DNA of 64,000 nucleotides, from assembly GCA_030583605.1 (NCBI GenBank), contig CP129466.1:310001-374000 (forward strand), given 5' to 3'. Positions 36,581-45,954 of the stretch are shown piece after piece. Under the pieces are notes generated by a model. The model was not told where the DNA came from. It worked only from the letters and a program-made list of their open reading frames with translations, and searched no databases. Positions within the stretch are counted from its first letter, which is position 1. Every line of letters starts with the position of its first letter. Origin of the DNA: Gammaproteobacteria bacterium. Its GTDB lineage: Bacteria > Pseudomonadota > Gammaproteobacteria > Steroidobacterales > GCA-2729495. The translations under genes and the position numbers were made by a program.

Positions 36581-37797
36581 GGCGTATAGGCGGCGGTTGC
36601 GCGCGCCATGACCGCTTCGTAGCGCGCCAGACCGTGAGCCTTGGCGAGCCGCGCCTCGTACATGATCCGACCGCGGTTGCCGCGCGCGACCAGCTCGCGT
36701 CGGTTCCGCGCAGCCGACGTGATAGCGGCTTGAATGGCGGCTACATCGCCCGCGCGGGCGACGTAGCCGCAGTCTGACTCCTCGACGATAGCCGAAACAT
36801 CGCTTGCGGGCCCGATGTAGAGCACCGGAAGTCCGCGAGACATATAGCCGAAAAGCTTGCTCGGAACCATCAAGCCCTCGAAGCCGTCTCGCAAGGTAAC
36901 TACGGCGAGGTCGGCGACCCCGAGACTTTCTGGCAACAGGCCGGCAGCAACAAACTCACGGAACTGTACGATGTCGTCGAGGTTTCGCACCGCCACCGAG
37001 CGCTGCACTTCACCCATTCGGCTGCCGCGCCCGATGAAAACGAGGGCGAGTTCCGGCACGTCGCGACGGGCCATCACGAGGCCGTCGAGCAACGCGTCGA
37101 ACTCGTGACCGACGCCGAGGTTGCCGGAGTAGAGGAGCACAAACCGATCCCGTAGTCCCCATTCGTGGAGGAAGCGATTCTCCGGCCCGCGGATGATACC
37201 TTCGGCTCCCGTCGCCCAGTTGGAAATGATCTCGATACGATCGGCTGCTACGCCCTTTCGAATCAGCCTGTCGCGCATGCACGGCCCGAGGGCGACCACT
37301 GTTTTCGCGTTTCTGTACGCCCAGCGAAAAACTCCGCTCAAGGCACGGTCCATCCAGCCGCCGCCACGGATCAGACCATGTACGACGAGGCTTTCCGGGT
37401 AAACATCCTGCGCCACGATCACGAGGGGGCGCCGGAAAACCCTTGCTGCCAGGGCGACCAGGACGACCGCAAGAGGTGGATTGGTCTGGGTTACGAAGGC
37501 TGCAGGCGGCCGTCGCAGGAAGAGCAGCGGCACCATTGCAAGGCAGAACCAGAGCTGGCGAAGCAGCTTGCGCTGGTGAATGCCTCCCTTGAGTAGGCGG
37601 GGTACGCGCCGAAGCCGAATGCCAAGTTCAGAGGGATTCGTGCCGAATTCGCCCATGCCCTCGACATACGGTTCCGAGCCGCAGATCACCTCGACGTCGT
37701 GGCCGGTGCGCCGCAGGTGGCAGGTGATGTCTCGCGGCAACACCGCCCCACCCCAGAGGTCCGGATAGTAGAACTGTTCAACGAACAGGATGGTCAT
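36577..37797 (-). CDS. Glycosyltransferase family 4 (WbuB-like)
   Basis: A 406-residue GT-B enzyme. It begins MTILFVEQFYYPDLWGGAV at the ATG overlapping the previous stop. The N-terminal acceptor domain includes VTQTNPPLAVVLVALAARVF and PLVIVAQDVYPESLVVHGLI, the latter typical of WbuB-type L-FucNAc transferases. The nucleotide-sugar domain has VLLYSGNLGVGHEFDALLDG and the EX7E-like region DGFEGLMVPSKLFGYMSRG. It adds a sugar to the lipid-linked repeat unit at the cytoplasmic face. Donor and linkage cannot be told. Confidence 0.88.
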   Translation of the reverse strand: MTILFVEQFYYPDLWGGAVLPRDITCHLRRTGHDVEVICGSEPYVEGMGEFGTNPSELGIRLRRVPRLLKGGIHQRKLLRQLWFCLAMVPLLFLRRPPAAFVTQTNPPLAVVLVALAARVFRRPLVIVAQDVYPESLVVHGLIRGGGWMDRALSGVFRWAYRNAKTVVALGPCMRDRLIRKGVAADRIEIISNWATGAEGIIRGPENRFLHEWGLRDRFVLLYSGNLGVGHEFDALLDGLVMARRDVPELALVFIGRGSRMGEVQRSVAVRNLDDIVQFREFVAAGLLPESLGVADLAVVTLRDGFEGLMVPSKLFGYMSRGLPVLYIGPASDVSAIVEESDCGYVARAGDVAAIQAAITSAARNRRELVARGNRGRIMYEARLAKAHGLARYEAVMARATAAYTP

Positions 37798-39023
37798 CGC
37801 GGGCCGGAGCCATAAGCAGCGAGAGTCCGCGAGTAAGCACCGAGAAGCAGCCGGAGATTGACCTCCGGGGAGAAGCTCTGTTCGAACCGGAACCGACAGG
37901 CGCCGCGCATGTTGGTCCGTTGCTGTTTGTCGCTCCAGAGTTCGCGCACGGCGGCGGCGAGCATTGGTGCGTTTCCGGGTTCGAACAGCAGTCCGGTGAC
38001 ACCGCTTTCGACGACTTCGGGCAGGCCGCCAATTCGTGCCGCTACCACCGGGGTGCCGCAGCCGTAGGCTTCGACGATGCAGAGGGGAAATCCTTCGAAC
38101 CACTCGGACGGAACAACCAGCAGCTCGGCTCTGGCGAGGATTTCGAGCACGTCAGCGCGATCGCGCATGCCGCAGAATTCAACCGGCAAGTTATCGGCCG
38201 CCGCAGCCGCACGCAATACGCCGTCGAGTGGACCCGTGCCGACCAGCCGCAACGGAATTTCCCGCAGTTCCCGCCACGCGTTGAGCAAGGTTCGTACACC
38301 CTTTTCCTCGGCAAACTTTCCGACGAAGACGGCATATCCACCGCCGCCTTGTCCGACCTGGCGATCAACCCGTGCGAAGTTCGGTTTCACCTCGATTTTC
38401 GGGGCGGGCAGGCCGGCCCTGCGCAGCAATGCGGCCGCGAACTGGGTGAGCACCAGATAGCGGTCGACCAGCCGGGTGTAATCCCCGAGGTACCAGTTTG
38501 CGGCGAGCATAGTAGCGACGGCGGCCGATCCACTCAGCGATCGGTAGCAACGATGTCGGATTGCGGGAAAAAAATTCGGTGGAGAACACTCGCGACAGAC
38601 GGCGCCATTGCGATACAAGGTTGCTGCGGCACACAGCGGTCGATAATTGTGCAGCGTCTGGACTACGGGAATACCGGCTTTGCGACATGCGACATAGCCG
38701 CTCGCCGAGATAAGCGGAAAGGTATTGTGGAAATGCGCGACGTCGGGACGGTGTGTGGCGATCAACTCCGCAATATCGCGCTGGGAGCGTAATGACCGCC
38801 ACATCCCGGCGGCAACCTGGGCGGACCGCAACACGTTCGCCTCGTCTACCTCGTCATTGCTCCGGAAGTAGGTAAAGACTTCTACGCCCGCGCTCCGCAG
38901 CAAGTCCGCTTCCTGCGCAACCGCATTGTCTTCCCCGGCCGGATTGCCCTTCCGATAGTGGTTGTGAACCAGCAATACCCGGTGGATCGCGGAACTGACG
39001 TGTTGTGCAGACGAGTTGGTCAT
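37794..39023 (-). CDS. Glycosyltransferase family 4
   Basis: A 409-residue GT-B glycosyltransferase. The start ATG overlaps the FkbM gene stop. It has RVLLVHNHYRKGNPAGEDNA, PDVAHFHNTFPLISASGYVA and VQTLHNYRPLCAAATLYRNG, plus a cysteine-rich insert (CRECSPPNFF…CYRS) common in one GT4 subgroup. The donor domain contains YAVFVGKFAEEKGVRTLLNA and WFEGFPLCIVEAYGCGTPVV, the EX7E retaining motif. It should extend the repeat unit. Confidence 0.9.
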   Translation of the reverse strand: MTNSSAQHVSSAIHRVLLVHNHYRKGNPAGEDNAVAQEADLLRSAGVEVFTYFRSNDEVDEANVLRSAQVAAGMWRSLRSQRDIAELIATHRPDVAHFHNTFPLISASGYVACRKAGIPVVQTLHNYRPLCAAATLYRNGAVCRECSPPNFFPAIRHRCYRSLSGSAAVATMLAANWYLGDYTRLVDRYLVLTQFAAALLRRAGLPAPKIEVKPNFARVDRQVGQGGGGYAVFVGKFAEEKGVRTLLNAWRELREIPLRLVGTGPLDGVLRAAAAADNLPVEFCGMRDRADVLEILARAELLVVPSEWFEGFPLCIVEAYGCGTPVVAARIGGLPEVVESGVTGLLFEPGNAPMLAAAVRELWSDKQQRTNMRGACRFRFEQSFSPEVNLRLLLGAYSRTLAAYGSGPR

Positions 39024-39787
39024 CGACGCAGAAACGTGAAGTTGGCATTGTCGACGGCCGAAAGGAAGTAGCCAGACTTGCGCAAAGCACGAATGCGGGT
39101 TCCCACCCTCCTGAATGCCGCCAGAGACCGTGGTCGGTAGAGCTCGTCGAACTCGACCAGGATCTGGTCCGGGCGACACCTGCTGGTAATCAACCGGTCG
39201 AGCACTACGTACTCCGCCCCCTCGATGTCGAGCTTGAGGAGGGCAAGCCCGCTGCTTTTCGCATAACAACCGACAAGTACGTCGATAGTGGTAGCGCTGA
39301 CATCGATGTAGCTAGTCGTTCCTTGCAAGTTAAGCGCCGAGTGGCTCACGTGCTCCGGATCGGTCGGTTCGTACAACCGTATCGAGCCCTCGCTGTTCCA
39401 GAGCGCCTTGGGAACGAAGAAAAACCGGTCACGTGCGAACCCGCGCATATCGTAATGTCGGGGACCCGAATCGATCGCAACGGCGTGATCCAGCTCCGAC
39501 GATGCGACTACTGCTTCGACGTGCGCAATGGACCTCGGCGTAGGATCGACACACACCACCCGCAGGCCGAATCTAGCGTTGAGCTCGACGTCGAAAGTGA
39601 TGTCTTCCCCTGCGCCAGCACATATCGCCAGGTCATCGGATTGAAGCCGTGATGTGTCACAGATCCAGCCGCCGTAGGCGCTGCCGAGCCTCTCACGCTT
39701 GCCCATTGGTTCAACGAAGGCGAGGTGCCGAAGCCGCAGAAGTGCGATCATCACTCGCCCGAGAATGAACCGTAGTCTCTCGCTCAT
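39020..39787 (-). CDS. FkbM family methyltransferase
   Basis: A 255-residue SAM-dependent O-methyltransferase of the FkbM type. The SAM-binding region is CAGAGEDITFDVELNARFGL and RVVCVDPTPRSIAHVEA; the family signature is LALLKLDIEGAEYVVLDRLI, followed by QILVEFDELY. In polysaccharide loci such enzymes methylate sugar hydroxyls, often at chain ends. It is the first gene of a minus-strand operon (FkbM–GT–GT–epimerase–transferase) and divergent from the deacetylase gene across 253 bases. Confidence 0.88.
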   Translation of the reverse strand: MSERLRFILGRVMIALLRLRHLAFVEPMGKRERLGSAYGGWICDTSRLQSDDLAICAGAGEDITFDVELNARFGLRVVCVDPTPRSIAHVEAVVASSELDHAVAIDSGPRHYDMRGFARDRFFFVPKALWNSEGSIRLYEPTDPEHVSHSALNLQGTTSYIDVSATTIDVLVGCYAKSSGLALLKLDIEGAEYVVLDRLITSRCRPDQILVEFDELYRPRSLAAFRRVGTRIRALRKSGYFLSAVDNANFTFLRR

Positions 39788-40040
39788 GGAGGCTGTCTGG
39801 AAGGAGATTCGGAGTCTACACTAGAGCCAATTCCAGCACGCCGGCCCCACGGTAGAGAAGCGGTAGCAGGATAAGGGTTCGAGTATAAGGAACGTTCGCC
39901 GGCATGGCCCAGAGACATTCCATCGCTTCATGTCCAGCGCCGATGATAACTTGCGCACGCCGCCGTCGTTCGACGAAGCTGCAGGCGAACCAAGCAGCTG
40001 GACCGAAGCGCCGATTAGCTACAGGTTAGTCTGCTTGTAA

Positions 40041-41429
40041 ATGCTGCTCCTCCGTATTCCAGATTCGCTTGCGAACGAACGCGCTTACGCGATCGATGTG
40101 GTCATGCGCCGGAGACTCGGCGTCGATGTCAGACTCCTGCCCGAGCGACGCAACGACTGGCTCATCTGTTCGACCGACCAGCCGGGTGGCGTGCAGTTGT
40201 CGATGCCAGATGCATTCTTCGGTCCGGCCGAGACGACCTGGCTTACCAGGAAGTCGCTGGGCGTCATCGCCGACCGGCAAAGCCGCGAAGCTGAAGATCC
40301 TCGACTGGATCTCCCGGCAATCTTCCGGGACGAGCAGGTGGACGCCAGATCGTCGGGCGGACAAGAGCCGCGAAGGTTCCCGTTCGATGTCTTCGGCACA
40401 GCTTTTTTCCTCCTCAGCCGCTACGAGGAGGTCGTGTCCGATGAGCGTGATGGCCTGGGCAGGTTTCCCGCCCGTGCCAGCGCACTGGGGCGGCTTGGGC
40501 TGTTGCGCACGCCCGTCGTCGATGCCCAGATCGACGCGCTGGCACATGCAATTGCCAGCCTTTGGCCGCAATATCGACCGCCCAGGAGCGATTATCGTGT
40601 CACGCTCACGCATGACGTCGACGCCCTGCGCAACAGAGGCAGATCCGTCGGCCGGCTCGCGCTTGCGATTGGCGCGGACCTCTTTCGCCGCCGCAGCCCT
40701 GCGATTGCCTACAGCAGATTTCGCGCGGCGTCCGCAGCACCGCGAGCAACGCTGGACGAGCGGGACCCATTCAATACCTTCGATTACCTTCTAACCGCGG
40801 CCGAGCGACACGGTGTCGGAGCGGAGTTCTTCTTCGTGCCCAAGCCATCGGACGTCCGATTCGATCCCGATTATTCAATCGACGATCCGGATGTCGTACA
40901 CCTGCTCCATACGATACAGCGTCGTGGGCACCGTATCGGACTGCACGCAAGTTTCCATGCCGCCGATTCATCCACGCGCCTGCGCATGGAGTTCGATCTC
41001 CTGCGCCAAACCGCCGAAAGGGCAGGGTTTGAGCAACAGGCGTGGGGCGGTCGACATCATTATCTGCGCTGGCGGCCCGGCTCATCCTGGGAGCACTGGG
41101 CCGAGGCAGGGCTGCATTACGACAGCAGCCTCGGGTTTGCGGAGGAGCCCGGATTCCGTTGCGGTACCAGCCATCCGTATCCCCCCTGGAGCTTTGCGCT
41201 CAGGGCCCCGCTGCCGCTCATCGAGCGACCGCTGATCGTGATGGACACGACTCTGTTCGGCTATCAGCGCATGTCGAGCCATGCGGCGCTACAAACGGTG
41301 AAAGATCTCGCCAAGGCGTGCCGACGCTACGGGGGATGTCTCGTTTTGCTGTGGCACAATCACAACTTACTGACGACGCAAGCGCGACGCGACTACGCGA
41401 ACATACTCGATGTTGCGTTTACGGCCTGA
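40041..41429 (+). CDS. Polysaccharide deacetylase family protein
   Basis: A 462-residue cytoplasmic-type protein with no signal peptide. An N-terminal domain of about 180 residues includes PFDVFGTAFFLLSRYEEVVS, found fused to deacetylases in polysaccharide clusters. The NodB-homology domain follows, with metal motif VTLTHDVDALRNRG near residue 190 and HRIGLHASFHAADS. Later come the catalytic segments LRWRPGSSWEHWAEAG and LVLLWHNHNLL. Members hydrolyse N- or O-acetyl groups from sugars, but this subgroup is not biochemically defined. First gene of a + strand trio with a glycosyltransferase and a methyltransferase. Confidence 0.85.
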   Translation: MLLLRIPDSLANERAYAIDVVMRRRLGVDVRLLPERRNDWLICSTDQPGGVQLSMPDAFFGPAETTWLTRKSLGVIADRQSREAEDPRLDLPAIFRDEQVDARSSGGQEPRRFPFDVFGTAFFLLSRYEEVVSDERDGLGRFPARASALGRLGLLRTPVVDAQIDALAHAIASLWPQYRPPRSDYRVTLTHDVDALRNRGRSVGRLALAIGADLFRRRSPAIAYSRFRAASAAPRATLDERDPFNTFDYLLTAAERHGVGAEFFFVPKPSDVRFDPDYSIDDPDVVHLLHTIQRRGHRIGLHASFHAADSSTRLRMEFDLLRQTAERAGFEQQAWGGRHHYLRWRPGSSWEHWAEAGLHYDSSLGFAEEPGFRCGTSHPYPPWSFALRAPLPLIERPLIVMDTTLFGYQRMSSHAALQTVKDLAKACRRYGGCLVLLWHNHNLLTTQARRDYANILDVAFTA

Positions 41430-41587
41430 CGCCCGCATACCGAATCTCCGACGAAGTCGCCGCCGGCAAGACACTCGTGTAGCAGGTCGTGGGCGTGCGA
41501 GCCCGGGGCCGGATCTCATCCGGAAGCCGGAGCGGTGTGGCCCCGGTGGCGCAACACCATGTCCGGAGCAGACAATCGAGGATGGAT

Positions 41588-42781
41588 ATGCGAGTGGTTT
41601 TCCTTTCCGAGACCTATCCGCGGCGGATGGGTTATCTGGTGACGATGCTGCCGCGGGCCATGGCACGGCTCGGTGCCGACGTCCATCTTCTGGCGCTCGA
41701 TCTGCCGCCATACCATTACCTCGCCAAAGTCAAAGACTCGTATCAATCCTTTTTCGCAGGTCAGATTCCCGAGGCCGGCACGGTGGAGATGGTCGACGGC
41801 TATACGGTGCATATACTTCCCCACCGGCATACCCTCGGGTACGCACGCATGGCTGGCCTGGCGGGCAAGATTCGCGAACTCGAACCGGATGTCGTGTACT
41901 CCTCGGTCGCCATTGGCTGGCTACCGCTGCAGGCCTTTCTGTGCAGGCTGAGACAGCGGTTCGCACTTTTCACGGGCAGTCACACGGCGGAATCCATGTT
42001 TCCGCTGGCCGGCCGTGCGCGGCCATGGCGGTCGTGGGAGGGCCTGCGCTGCCTGGCGCAGCGGTGGCTGCCGGGCCGTATCGTGAGCCTGGTAACGCAG
42101 CTCTGCTACGTGCCGACTGCTGATTGCGGGGAGATCGCCTGGCGTTTCTTCGGCGTTCAGAGACGCAAACTGAGGGTGCGTCACCTCGGAGTGGATCTCG
42201 AGGTCTTCAGGCCCGCGACCGACGCAGATCATGCCATCCGGAGAGACATACGATCACGTCTGGGATGCGGTGACGATGACGTGCTCTGCGTTTACTCCGG
42301 CAAGCTCGCTGCTTACAAGAAACCGTTGCTGCTCGCCGAGGCGGTAGCGCTGCTACGCGAGGGTGGCCGGCCGTTTCGGGCCCTGTTCATCGGTGAGGGA
42401 GAGGAACGCGAGGCTCTTGCGCGGTCGACGTGGTGCCATGTGCTCGACTCGATGCCTTACTGGGAACTCGGCGATTTCTATCGGGCAGCGGACATCGCGG
42501 TTTGGCCTTTCGGTGAAAGTACCTCTATGCTCGATGCTGCCGCATGCGGTATCCCGATCGTCGTAAGTGATCGAATCTATCGCGATCACGTAGACGGCAA
42601 CGGACGAACTTACGATACCGGGAATCTCATGAATCTGGTGGCTGTGCTCGCAGAATTGGAGAACCCGGCCCTGAGAGCAGCGCTGGGCAGAACCGGTGCC
42701 GAGAAAATGGCGCGCCAGTTTGATTGGCGGGAGATAGCCCGGCAGCGTCTGGAGGATTTTCGCGCGGCGGTCGATCGATGA
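41588..42781 (+). CDS. Glycosyltransferase family 4
   Basis: A 397-residue GT-B protein. I take the ATG at 41588 because GAGG at 41578–41581 is correctly spaced from it; an ATG at 41582 sits directly against that box. The N-terminal domain shows VVFLSETYPRRMGYLVTMLP. The donor domain has RHLGVDLEVFRP, DDVLCVYSGKLAAYKKPLLL, and the late segment ADIAVWPFGESTSMLDAAAC, where the usual EX7E glutamate pair is changed (ES…A), so donor binding may differ. Its stop overlaps the next gene by 4 bases. Confidence 0.82.
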   Translation: MRVVFLSETYPRRMGYLVTMLPRAMARLGADVHLLALDLPPYHYLAKVKDSYQSFFAGQIPEAGTVEMVDGYTVHILPHRHTLGYARMAGLAGKIRELEPDVVYSSVAIGWLPLQAFLCRLRQRFALFTGSHTAESMFPLAGRARPWRSWEGLRCLAQRWLPGRIVSLVTQLCYVPTADCGEIAWRFFGVQRRKLRVRHLGVDLEVFRPATDADHAIRRDIRSRLGCGDDDVLCVYSGKLAAYKKPLLLAEAVALLREGGRPFRALFIGEGEEREALARSTWCHVLDSMPYWELGDFYRAADIAVWPFGESTSMLDAAACGIPIVVSDRIYRDHVDGNGRTYDTGNLMNLVAVLAELENPALRAALGRTGAEKMARQFDWREIARQRLEDFRAAVDR

Positions 42782-43536
42782 GTCGGAGCAACCTGCCGCG
42801 CGTGCTGAACCTCGGTTGCGGCCACAAGACGAGCCCGCATCCGGACGTTCTCAACGTGGATTGGTCCATATTTCTCAGGTTCCGGAAGTCGCGACTGCTT
42901 CGCTCCTTGCCACTGGCGTTGCTTCGCGGCGCCAGGCGGCAACGATACGTCGCCATACCGGACAACACGCTTGCGCATGATGTTGCGCGGCCGCTCCCGT
43001 TTCCGGATGCGTCGATAGACATCGTCTACCACTCACACATGCTCGAGCACATCGCTCGTGACCAGGTTACGCGGTTCCTGCATGAGGTGTACCGTGTATT
43101 GCGACCGGGAGGCGTCCACCGCGTCGTCGTTCCCGATCTCGAGGTGCTGGCGAGGCGGTACCTGGAGCATGTCGGAGAATGTGGCCGGAATCAGCATGAG
43201 CGGGCCCGGCACGAGGAGTACGTGGCGGAACTGATCGAGCAGTGCGTTCGAGAGATTCCCGCCGGAGCTGCCGCGTTGTCGGGATGGCGCCGCAGGCTCT
43301 ACCTGGCGCTGTGCGGTAATGCCCGGACCAAAGGCGAGGTCCATCGCTGGATGTACGACTCGGTCACGCTCACACAGATTCTGACTGCAGCGGGTTTTGC
43401 CGAGGTCGAAGTGCAGGCCTGCGACAGGAGTCGGATCGAAGACTGGAAGGTTTACGGGCTGGACCTGAACGAAAACGGGACTGCCCATAAGGCCGATTCG
43501 CTGTACATCGAGTGCGTCCGGCCGCGCGCCGGATGA
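42778..43536 (+). CDS. Class I SAM-dependent methyltransferase
   Basis: A 252-residue protein starting at the ATG overlapping the glycosyltransferase stop. The SAM motif is RVLNLGCGHKTSPHPDVLNV, motif II PFPDASIDIVYHSHMLEHI and motif III YRVLRPGGVHRVVVPDLEVL. This is the predicted-SAM-methyltransferase type common in surface-polysaccharide clusters; a sugar or a lipid-linked oligosaccharide is the likely acceptor. Convergent with the FemAB-like gene after 76 bases. Confidence 0.85.
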   Translation: MSRSNLPRVLNLGCGHKTSPHPDVLNVDWSIFLRFRKSRLLRSLPLALLRGARRQRYVAIPDNTLAHDVARPLPFPDASIDIVYHSHMLEHIARDQVTRFLHEVYRVLRPGGVHRVVVPDLEVLARRYLEHVGECGRNQHERARHEEYVAELIEQCVREIPAGAAALSGWRRRLYLALCGNARTKGEVHRWMYDSVTLTQILTAAGFAEVEVQACDRSRIEDWKVYGLDLNENGTAHKADSLYIECVRPRAG

Positions 43537-43612
43537 GCACCCGGCAGATGTTCGGCCGGCTATGTCGGCTGCGACCGATGTAAGCGCGAGGCGGCAGCCG
43601 GTGGCCCCGGAC

Positions 43613-44569
43613 TCACGGATCGGGCAACAACCCGCGTGGTGTCAGACCCCAGGCAGCGGCCTGCCGCAACCATGGTGAGGCACGGGATATCAACAGCAAC
43701 GGGCAGCGCTGTGGCCCAAAGCCCCTGAAGAATCGTTCGATGGTCGGGTTGGAGGAGCCTTCGAAGTCGAACTCCGAGGTGGCTCCCGCGCAGCGGCGTA
43801 ACGCTTCCCAGATCAGCAGGCTCTGCGCGCCGGAATCACGCATGCCCGGATCTGCGCCGCCAAGCAGGTAATAGGCGCAGGTCGCGTCGTAGACGATCAG
43901 CATGGACGCATGCACGCGGCCTTGCGCATCCTCGGCTGCGAGCAGCCAAGCGCCGGCATTGCGCTTGGCTGCATCGACGGCTCGCCGAACCGTCTCCGTG
44001 TCGTACGGATGGGCCATGCTCTGGCGCTGGAAGCTCAGTCGCGCGGTCTCGATAACCGTTTCGAGAGAGAGGTCGTCCCGCACGGTCAGAATACGTTGTG
44101 CTTTTCTGATGGCACGGCGGCTGCTTTCCGAAAAGCCGTGCCAGACGCGCTCTGTGTCGTTGACTTCGCGGATCCGGTACGTGCACGCCAGACCAACTCG
44201 AATTCCGGCCCATCTGAAGGGCAGAAAATCCTCGAAGTCCTTGGCGAGCACCAGGCGAAGTGCGGTTGCCTGCGGGAGTTGCCGGATGAGATCGCTCACC
44301 AGGTCGCGGATCTGGGCGATGCGCCGTTCGTGCTTCTCGGCGACCAGTCGGACCCGTGGACCTACGGTCTGGGTCAGCGGCGGATTGCGCACCAGGTTCA
44401 CGCCAAGACGTTGAACGCGCTGGTACACGAGGCGGGCCTCGGCGGCTCCCGGTTGACCGACGACCAGGTCGTGCCACGATCCTGGAGCGACCGCATCGAG
44501 CCACCATGGCGCCTCGAACAGCGAATCGCCGCTGTAGAGGTAACTGGAGGAGTTTTGCCCGGTTGTCAC
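43613..44569 (-). CDS. FemAB/GNAT-fold acyltransferase
   Basis: A 318-residue protein. I begin at a GTG (44569–44567) overlapping the flippase stop as GTGA; the following residues SLFEAPWWLDAVAPGSWHDL match the FemAB/CelD-like family start. The GNAT core holds FSESSRRAIRKAQRILTV, AGAWLLAAEDAQGRVHASML, YYLLGGADPGMRDSGAQSLL and EFDFEGSSNPTIERFFRGFG. Relatives occur in exopolysaccharide loci, including exosortase/PEP-CTERM-associated ones, and are thought to add amino acids or acyl groups to the glycan or its carrier. The exact reaction is unknown. Confidence 0.82.
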   Translation of the reverse strand: MTTGQNSSSYLYSGDSLFEAPWWLDAVAPGSWHDLVVGQPGAAEARLVYQRVQRLGVNLVRNPPLTQTVGPRVRLVAEKHERRIAQIRDLVSDLIRQLPQATALRLVLAKDFEDFLPFRWAGIRVGLACTYRIREVNDTERVWHGFSESSRRAIRKAQRILTVRDDLSLETVIETARLSFQRQSMAHPYDTETVRRAVDAAKRNAGAWLLAAEDAQGRVHASMLIVYDATCAYYLLGGADPGMRDSGAQSLLIWEALRRCAGATSEFDFEGSSNPTIERFFRGFGPQRCPLLLISRASPWLRQAAAWGLTPRGLLPDP

Positions 44570-45954
44570 TGTTGCAGCCAGTTTCTCAGAATCGCGAAAA
44601 TCGTCAGCGCCGAACCGGCCGCCAGCAATAGCTGTAATCCCAAGGACCTCAGTCCCCTCGGACTGAATCCGACGGAAAGCCATGCTCCAGCGATCCAAAG
44701 GAGATGATGCACGACCTGCACGCCGGCGAAGACAAGCAGCGCGCCCGCCAGTCCGGATCCGCTGGCGATCAAAATCCACAGGGCGGTGAGCGACAGCAGA
44801 CTGCTGGAGCCTTCGATCCAGAGTGCGACCGATTGACGATTCACGATATCGAAGGTTCTGTCGAACACCGCCGAGAGCGACATGGAAAGACCCCAGCCGG
44901 CCAGCGCTACGCAGACAGCATCTGCCGCCTGCCACTCCGGGCCAAGGAGAAGGGGTACTATTGTGGCCGCCGACCCTGCGAGCATCCCGAAAAACGACGT
45001 GCCAATCCACGTCAGGCCGACGACTACACCGGCAACATCCGGTTCGAGCAGACGGCGGTCGTCGCTGCTAGCGAGCCGTTGGTGGATCACGGGTGAAATC
45101 GCTGCGGACACGAGTCCCACGGGAATGGTAACCAGGCGCTGCGCAATTGCGACCAGTCCAACAGCGGTCAGATCGAGGTAGGCGGCGATGATCAGGAAAC
45201 TGCCACGGTCGCGCGCGAGAGTGATCAGGCTGTACGGCACGACAAACAGCGGAAAGTGACGGAATCGTGCGCTTGTGGTCTTCAACTGCCGTAGCGAACT
45301 GAACGGCCCACGCAGGAAGAAGCGCTGAACTTCCTTCCACCCGATCGTAAGCGACAGAAGCGTGCCCACAGCGGCGCCTGCCAGCAGTGCCATGGGCCTG
45401 CCGTGCGTGAACCAGCCGATTCCCAGCTGAGCGATCGTCTGCCCCGGACCGTTCGCGCCGCGCAGCGCCGCAAGTACCCCGAATCTTGTGTCGCGTATGT
45501 ACGCCTGGCCCAGCAGCTGGAACAAGGCGCCACCGAGCACCAGCACGAACGCAGCGGCTACCAGCAGCGTGCTGTCAAACATCGAGACAAGATCCGACGG
45601 CAGGAACAGATCCCATGCGAACAACATTGCAACCAGGCACGCCACCAGCGTGGCGCACGCCATCTGCAGGTGGGCAATGCTCCTGGCATCGGCCAAATCG
45701 CGCACCAGGGGCATGGCCAGTTCGTACCGAAGCCCTGCAATGCTTGCCCCCGTCACGACCAGACTTTGGACCACGGCCCAGGCCCCTAGCGACGCCGGCG
45801 AGAAAACGCGGGTAATGGCCGGGATGGCGACGGCCTGTAGAGCCTGACCGACCAGCGCGCCAAACGCGAGCCAGGACACGGAGCGCAATGCCGCACTACT
45901 CCGCCAGCGATGGCTCAGCTGCCCGAGTGCGAAGCGGGACGTCGGGGTAGTCAA
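44566..45954 (-). CDS. wzx: Polysaccharide repeat-unit flippase (Wzx)
   Basis: A 462-residue protein with about 12 membrane helices of the MVF/MATE-like lipid-linked oligosaccharide flippases (VSWLAFGALVGQALQAVAIP, FSPASLGAWAVVQSLVVTGA, LVTIPVGLVSAAISPVI). It moves the undecaprenyl-linked repeat to the periplasmic face for Wzy. The start is a TTG at 45954 overlapping the upstream methyltransferase stop as TTGA. An ATG much further upstream lies inside the methyltransferase gene and would add about 68 residues without membrane character. Confidence 0.88.
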   Translation of the reverse strand: MTTPTSRFALGQLSHRWRSSAALRSVSWLAFGALVGQALQAVAIPAITRVFSPASLGAWAVVQSLVVTGASIAGLRYELAMPLVRDLADARSIAHLQMACATLVACLVAMLFAWDLFLPSDLVSMFDSTLLVAAAFVLVLGGALFQLLGQAYIRDTRFGVLAALRGANGPGQTIAQLGIGWFTHGRPMALLAGAAVGTLLSLTIGWKEVQRFFLRGPFSSLRQLKTTSARFRHFPLFVVPYSLITLARDRGSFLIIAAYLDLTAVGLVAIAQRLVTIPVGLVSAAISPVIHQRLASSDDRRLLEPDVAGVVVGLTWIGTSFFGMLAGSAATIVPLLLGPEWQAADAVCVALAGWGLSMSLSAVFDRTFDIVNRQSVALWIEGSSSLLSLTALWILIASGSGLAGALLVFAGVQVVHHLLWIAGAWLSVGFSPRGLRSLGLQLLLAAGSALTIFAILRNWLQQ

